A stretch of 11,115 nucleotides of DNA from positions 1 through 11,115 of the forward strand of contig JALLAZ010000948.1 of the NCBI GenBank assembly GCA_036939755.1, given 5' to 3'. The notes beneath the pieces were generated by a model. The model saw only the letters and a program-made list of their open reading frames with translations, was not told where the DNA came from and ran no database searches. Below are positions 7,352 through 11,115 of the stretch, piece after piece. A program made the position numbers and the translations under genes. This stretch comes from Stephanodiscus triporus (Eukaryota; Bacillariophyta; Thalassiosirophyceae; Thalassiosirales; Thalassiosiraceae). Every line of letters starts with the position of its first letter. Position 1 is the first letter of the stretch.

Positions 7352-9473
7352 GTCGTCGCTCGCCGATGCCAAGCAATATCGACGCCGAATCCTGGCCAAT
7401 GCCGAGACGGGTACCATCACCCATCCCCTGATCCCGCACAAGGCCCACCTCGACCGCCGTCGTCGCGAGCTGCGCGACAAGTACGGCGCTGAATTCGACG
7501 ACGGGGATTTGAAGTTGCCCCCCCGCCCGGGCGTCTCCCGTCACTCCCGAACCCCCGAGGACTTGGAGGCAATGATCGCCGCGTCGTCTCACGGCCTGAT
7601 ACGGGGCGGCGACGGGCGGGGGACGCGCGCCCTGCAGCAGCAGATGGGGGCCCTCTACCAGGGCTACGGCACCCACTACATCGACCTGTGGGTCGGCTCG
7701 CCCACCCCCCAGCGGCAAACGGTCATCGTCGACACCGGATCCGGCGTCACGGCCTTCCCGTGCGAGGAGTGCGATGGGTGCGGCGACGAGTACCACACCG
7801 ACAACTACTACCGCCACAGCGAGTCGACGTCCTTCCGGCCTCTAGGGTGCGACGAGTGCACCCGCGGCTACTGCGCCTCCGTCGCCAACTCGCAGAAGTG
7901 TCGGATATCCATGAGCTACGCCGAGGGGAGTAGCTGGTCGGCATACGAGGCCGAGGACCTGTGTTATGCTGGCGGACCACATCACGACGCCCTGGCCGTT
8001 AACGGGCCCATGACGAACCAGGAGGACACCACGATCGACCACGTCGATCCCGACGAGGCGTCGCAGTTCGCGTTCGACCTCATCTTCGGTTGTCAGGTGT
8101 CCATCACCGGCCTGTTCATCACGCAGCTCGCGGACGGGATCATGGGCATGGAAAACGATGACACGTCTTTCTGGAAGCAGATGTACAACAAGGGGGCCAT
8201 TCCCCGTCCGGAGTTCAGCCTCTGCTTCAGCAGGAGCGACAACGCCGAAAGGGAGGGGACGGGAGCCGGCGCCATCACCCTCGGCGGAGTTGACACCCGC
8301 CTCCACCAGTCCCCCATGGTCTTCGCGAAGAACGTACAGGGATCTGGATTCTACTCCGTGCACCTCAAGGCGGTGTACCTCCGCGCCGGGGGTGGGGGGT
8401 CGGCCCAGACGACGCAGGACGACGCGACCCGGCTGCACAAGCTCCCATTGGGCGAGGACGTGCTGAATCGTGGCAACGTCATAGTCGACTCCGGCACGAC
8501 CGACACGTACTTTAACAGGGCCCTCGACGGCCCGTTCAAGACCATCTGGAAAGAGCTCACCGGTCACGATTACAATCACAATCCGATATCGATCTCCCCA
8601 GAAGAGATCGCGGCCCTGCCCACGATCCTCATGGTGATGTCGGGATACGACGGCGATGCCGTGGGAGACGAGCCGACGGGCGACCCCGACGACGTCCCCG
8701 GATACGCGGGGAACATCGACCCGTCCTTCGGTCCTCGGGATATCGTCCTAGCCATCCCGGCGTTGCACTACCTGGAGTACGACCCGGACATTGAGAAGTA
8801 CGTGCCGCGATTTTACACGGACGAGGGCAGCGGGAGCGTGCTCGGCGCGAACGCCATGATGGGACACGACGTCTTCTTCGACAACAGGAGGGGCCGAATT
8901 GGTTTCGCTGAGAGCAACTGCGACTATATGTCATTGTTGTTGAATGAGGAGGGGAGCATCGCCGAGCCCCCCGTCGCGAACGCGGAGAGTAGCAAGGCCG
9001 AAGTTGATGAAAAGGTAGTCCCCGTTCAGGAGGCATCCATTTCTGAGGAAGAGGAAGAAATCGAGGTTCAGAATGATGACTATCAAACTGACGACACGGT
9101 TGCCAATGAAGAAACTGAAGAACTCATCGAAGCCAAGAAAATATCCGAGAATAGCAATAACAATCCTTATCAAGTGTTCGGCAATGACAAACCAAAGCAG
9201 GAGGACAGTAGCGTAGCGACGAGCTTTGCCTCCGAAATCTTCGAGGACATGAAGCACGAATGCACCTCCGCCGGATGCAGGGGGGTTGCGGCCTTCTTTA
9301 TCCTCGGCGCCGTGGCCATCGTTATCGCAGGCATCCGCAGGACCATGGCCAGGAGGAGAGTCGTTCGGCAGTACCAGGAAGCGGAGCTAGAAATTTCGGA
9401 TCTGGCATTGAATTCGGACAGCGATGACGAGGGGGGGTACGCCGACGAACCTCGCAATCGTGAAATCTCTTAA
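7275..9473 (+). CDS. membrane-anchored pepsin-family (A1) aspartyl protease, plasmepsin V/ASP5-like
   Basis: Starting at the ATG at 7275 gives 732 aa that begin with a signal peptide (MIAFVVVILAAHAA). An upstream in-frame ATG at 7224 would bury this behind 17 charged or polar residues, so 7275 is preferred. A 14-residue Ser tract interrupted by one Met follows, encoded by TCG repeats, then a basic pro-like region. The catalytic domain spans about residues 130-555. The first catalytic Asp is D153 in VDTGSG; the second is D405 in VDSGTTDTYF. Directly after the first motif is a cysteine cluster (C163, C166, C169, C192, C195, C200, C209) and a flap-like SYAEGS with Y215. This cysteine-rich insert, plus a C-terminal membrane helix, is the architecture of the plasmepsin V/ASP5 group, which acts in the ER or Golgi of apicomplexans. 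An acidic linker (about 556-665), a transmembrane segment (about 671-690) and a basic then acidic cytosolic tail follow. A secretory-pathway maturation role is inferred; the substrate is unknown. Confidence 0.93.
7317..7358 (+). repeat. TCG microsatellite inside the protease coding region
   Basis: Nine TCG codons, one ATG and four more TCG codons encode Ser9-Met-Ser4 directly after the predicted signal peptide. The repeat keeps the frame. Length changes would come in whole codons, so it is likely polymorphic between strains without destroying the gene. Confidence 0.85.
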
Positions 9474-9602
9474 AAGATGAATGGGAGGTGATGTATGTTT
9501 GGAGATAGTATGTGAGAGTAAATATTTACAATGACGAGGCCGCGGAAATTTTTTTCATATGCTCCCCACTAGAGAATTGATATTACAAAAATTCCATAAG
9601 TG
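9474..9602. other. 3' spacer of the protease gene
   Basis: This short AT-rich stretch follows the protease stop codon and should hold its 3' UTR. It also adjoins the end of the tentative minus-strand frame at 9603, so the two would be convergent. Confidence 0.5.
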
Positions 9603-9885
9603 TCATAAGTAATGATAAGCCTCAACATGCTTTCGAACCTCTTTATCCTTGGTGCTTGCCAACAGCTGGACGCAATTTGAGAGATCGACATTTTGTTGGC
9701 TGATGACGGAACGGAATCCAAATCAAACAATCAACATCATGAAAGCCTACCTTGACTCTCTGTTCTTCTTCCGTCATCAGATGAAATACGGGAAGGATAT
9801 TGGGACTTATTATTTGGATGTCATCTGAATCGGTATTCAGCGGGAATGTGACCATACTAGTATGCTCTTCGACGATTCGTGCAAA
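9603..9885 (-). pseudogene. tentative two-exon C-terminal gene fragment or small gene
   Basis: On the minus strand a 45-codon open segment (9885-9751) has protein-like composition, including TFPLNTDSDDIQIISPNILP and FHLMTEEEQRVK. It is preceded by TTTGGTTAG, a good acceptor with a CTGAC branch-like word about 25 nt before, and ends AAG followed by GTAGGC. Splicing in phase 0 over 85 bp (9750-9666, acceptor TCCAG) joins it to 21 codons ending in a stop at 9603: LLASTKDKEVRKHVEAYHYL. Without splicing, the frame runs into a less protein-like tail. I do not recognise the family. No convincing upstream exon is visible on the minus strand beyond 9885, where the plus-strand locus begins. It may be the last exons of a truncated gene, or a short gene starting at the ATG at 9855-9853 (55 aa). 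The splice model is inference. Confidence 0.4.
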
Positions 9886-10090
9886 CTAACCAAATTGATG
9901 AAAGGTCAGGTGCGTATTGACTACGCGAAGAAGCCAATCCTGCATTAAGAAAGAAATCGGTCGTTTCTTCCTCATTTACTCAGTTCAGTCACCGGATGGA
10001 TTTCCTGGGCTTCCGTTCTCTGTTTCCGGGGGAGAAGATGAAGCGCACAAGCTTGATTTTTTTCAAAAAAATGAAATTGAAATAAGGCTC

Positions 10091-10198
10091 GTCTCCAGAA
10101 AAACGCTTGTCTCCGGGCGCACGCGTTGTCTCCGGTCGGCCCAAAATGCTCTGTCTCCGGCATCAACACTCCGTTCTGGTCCAACACTCCGTCTCCGG
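10091..10198 (+). repeat. degenerate tandem array of GTCTCCGG words
   Basis: GTCTCCGG occurs exactly at 10109, 10128, 10153 and 10191. Related forms are at 10091 (GTCTCCAG) and 10173 (GTTCTGG). Spacings are about 18-25 bp. The last part is a clearer direct repeat: CAACACTCCGTTCTGGTC followed by CAACACTCCGTCTCCGGTC and CAACATG. The array ends about 7 bp before the ATG at 10205, so it may lie in a promoter or 5' UTR, or be translated if an upstream in-frame ATG (9917) is used. Confidence 0.6.
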
Positions 10199-10204
10199 TC
10201 CAAC

Positions 10205-10558
10205 ATGCCGACAACCTGCTATTGTGGTAAATCAGCAAACAGTCTTTGCAAAAGCAGTGATGGCAACCATCATTGCTCGATGACTTGTTTGAAAAATAAG
10301 GAACGTGTTTTGTCGGAAGAGATGATCGTGAACCGGGTAAGTTACAAAATCAGTTATTTACTCTACACTCTTTGTTACTGTCATTCTTTTCGCTTGCTCC
10401 AAAAGAAGCAGAACTTTGCCAAGAATTATGCCAAGAACGGTGCCAAGACCAATGCCAAGCACCATGCCAAGGCCAGCGAGGCTCTCTTGGAGAAAAAAAT
10501 TGGCAAGAATAATGAGCATAGGGCAAGAGGCATTGGCATTGACCCCACCCCCTCATGA
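10205..10558 (+). CDS. unrecognised protein with N-terminal Cys/His cluster, probably with one intron
   Basis: The frame from ATG 10205 begins MPTTCYCGKSANSLC and continues to HHCSMTCLKNK, a CxC-x7-C-x8-C-x3-C spacing with adjacent His that suggests a small zinc-binding module; I cannot assign a family. A GTAAGT donor at 10337 follows MIVNR in phase 0. A pyrimidine-rich tract and AG dinucleotides ending at 10405, 10408 and 10411 all keep the same frame, so the intron would be 69-75 bp. The downstream part encodes AKNYAKNGAKTNAKHHAKAS from a 12-bp tandem repeat, then a basic stretch ending at TGA 10556-10558. The same frame is open back to an ATG at 9917, but that segment covers the GTCTCCGG array and has poor protein character, so 10205 is preferred. 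The stop overlaps the start of the next open frame by four bases (ATGA), so this may be the first part of one longer protein. Confidence 0.5.
   Translation: MPTTCYCGKSANSLCKSSDGNHHCSMTCLKNKERVLSEEMIVNRVSYKISYLLYTLCYCHSFRLLQKKQNFAKNYAKNGAKTNAKHHAKASEALLEKKIGKNNEHRARGIGIDPTPS
10337..10411 (+). other. probable intron in the Cys/His-cluster gene
   Basis: The segment starts with a consensus GTAAGT and ends in a pyrimidine-rich tract followed by several AG choices (10405, 10408, 10411), shown here with the last. It has no stop codon in the flanking frame, so retention would also keep the frame open and insert a Tyr/Leu/Cys-rich hydrophobic stretch unlike its surroundings. Confidence 0.5.
10418..10471 (+). 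repeat. 12-bp tandem repeat, five copies of GCCAAG plus variable six bases
   Basis: GCCAAG recurs exactly every 12 bp at 10418, 10430, 10442, 10454 and 10466, separated by variable hexamers. In the gene's frame each unit is Ala-Lys plus two variable residues. In the neighbouring frame the same DNA gives repeated Cys-Gln pairs, ending at TAA about 10510. Confidence 0.75.
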
Positions 10559-11115
10559 AACATGATCTCGACACATTAGCTTTGGCAATGGTGGAAAAGA
10601 TCAAGTCCATTGTGCCGGTGGACCACAACTACTACGTATTCATTTGTCGTGAGTATCGAGTTGATGATGAGGCTTTTGCCAGTGTATCCGGCCGAGGGTA
10701 CAGCCAACGCCTAATCCTTGCTGCGAACGGAGGCAACGTAACCACGAAGGATATGAAGGAAAAGTACGGGTGGGTGGTAGTAAAGGACCTCTATAAATCC
10801 ACTAGTGCGTTGAACGTGAATGAGTTGGAGAAGCGAGTGCACACGCATATGTATGCGGACCCAAGGTCAATCTGGCTCCAGAATGGAATGGGAGGTGTCA
10901 AGTTGGACAAGGACGAGGATGGGAATATTATTAATGTGCTCAAATTCTTGCTCAACACTATTCATGGGCCCCGTAAGGACCTCACATTTGCTGCCAATCA
11001 ACAACACAAATCCAAGCTCTCAGCGATTGAGCACAATGGTGATGACACCAAGCTCTCAGTGATTGAGCTGGTTCCTGAGCCCTACTCTTCCCACGGTGGT
11101 AACCTACTCAGTGAT
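10555..11115 (+). CDS. unrecognised protein, open at the window's right edge
   Basis: From ATG 10555 the frame stays open for 187 codons to the last base, with no stop, so it is partial. It begins MKHDLDTLALAMVEKIKSIV and contains mixed hydrophobic and charged sequence that looks like a folded protein, such as YYVFICREYRVDDEAF, RGYSQRLILAANGGNV and KEKYGWVVVKDLYKS. No family is recognised; no signal peptide or membrane segment is evident. Near the end is an internal repeat, KLSAIE and KLSVIE, with a 12-residue period. The upstream stop in this frame is at 10540-10542. The ATG overlaps the TGA of the preceding frame (ATGA). Translational coupling would be odd in a nuclear gene, so either this is a separate gene with a very short leader or the two frames are one protein split by a one-base indel. 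Confidence 0.6.
   Translation, partial: MKHDLDTLALAMVEKIKSIVPVDHNYYVFICREYRVDDEAFASVSGRGYSQRLILAANGGNVTTKDMKEKYGWVVVKDLYKSTSALNVNELEKRVHTHMYADPRSIWLQNGMGGVKLDKDEDGNIINVLKFLLNTIHGPRKDLTFAANQQHKSKLSAIEHNGDDTKLSVIELVPEPYSSHGGNLLSD
11012..11068 (+). repeat. 36-bp direct repeat in the right-edge coding frame
   Basis: The 21-mer CCAAGCTCTCAGCGATTGAGC at 11012-11032 recurs at 11048-11068 with a single C-to-T change, 36 bp apart. It keeps the reading frame and produces two KLS(A/V)IE blocks with a 12-residue period. It may continue beyond the window. Confidence 0.7.

Noticed and set aside
7083..8579. Long minus-strand frames under the aspartyl protease (244-245 aa)
   Set aside because: They are antisense shadows of a GC-rich coding sequence; the catalytic motifs and membrane anchor are in the plus-strand frame.
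9853..9864. 12-bp palindrome CATACTAGTATG
   Set aside because: It falls inside the tentative minus-strand exon and overlaps its only Met codon; short perfect palindromes of this size are expected by chance in a window this long.
9917..10204. N-terminal extension of the Cys/His-cluster frame from ATG 9917
   Set aside because: It covers the GTCTCCGG array and has no protein character, whereas the frame changes sharply to protein-like sequence from ATG 10205. Kept only as a possibility.
1..11115. CRISPR array, phage, defence island or bacterial operon
   Set aside because: There are no regularly spaced identical repeats with unique spacers, and gene content, introns and spacing are those of a eukaryotic nuclear genome.

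Overview
The window reads as nuclear DNA of a compact protist genome, most likely a stramenopile and probably a diatom. The evidence is: complete eukaryote-specific genes (V-ATPase subunit D, a mitochondrial twin-CX9C protein), short GT-AG introns with GTAAGT donors, mostly intronless genes on both strands, moderately GC-rich coding regions separated by AT-richer spacers, and an ankyrin protein whose repeats have the 'LPLHL...LLxAFPxAVxxxDxxGRTPxD' style common in diatom predicted proteins. The organism call is inference; no species can be named from this.

Layout. 1-296: upstream spacer with a small perfect hairpin. 297-917 (+): CHCHD2/Mix17-type protein, split into a 6-nt first exon (Met-Ala), a 123-bp intron and one large exon. 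1203-3482 (-): 759-aa ankyrin plus coiled-coil protein, convergent with the CHCHD2-like gene. 3948-4706 (+): V-ATPase subunit D, divergent from the ankyrin gene across a 465-bp shared promoter region. 4707-7274: about 2.5 kb without a convincing gene, holding short direct and inverted repeats and a strongly C/T-biased low-complexity block. 7275-9473 (+): membrane-anchored pepsin-family aspartyl protease with the cysteine-rich insert seen in the plasmepsin V/ASP5 group. 9603-9885 (-): a tentative two-exon gene tail or gene relic. 10205-11115 (+): an unrecognised locus with a Cys/His cluster at its N-terminus, a probable 75-bp intron, a 12-bp tandem repeat, and a second long open frame that begins in a 4-nt ATGA overlap and runs off the window.

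The genes do not form a pathway. V-ATPase D and the aspartyl protease both belong to the endomembrane system, and the CHCHD2-like protein to mitochondria. The neighbourhood looks like ordinary eukaryotic gene order, not an operon or defence island. The parts most worth a second look are the 6-nt initiator exon, the plasmepsin-V-like protease, the gene relic at 9603-9885, and the unrecognised locus at the right edge.
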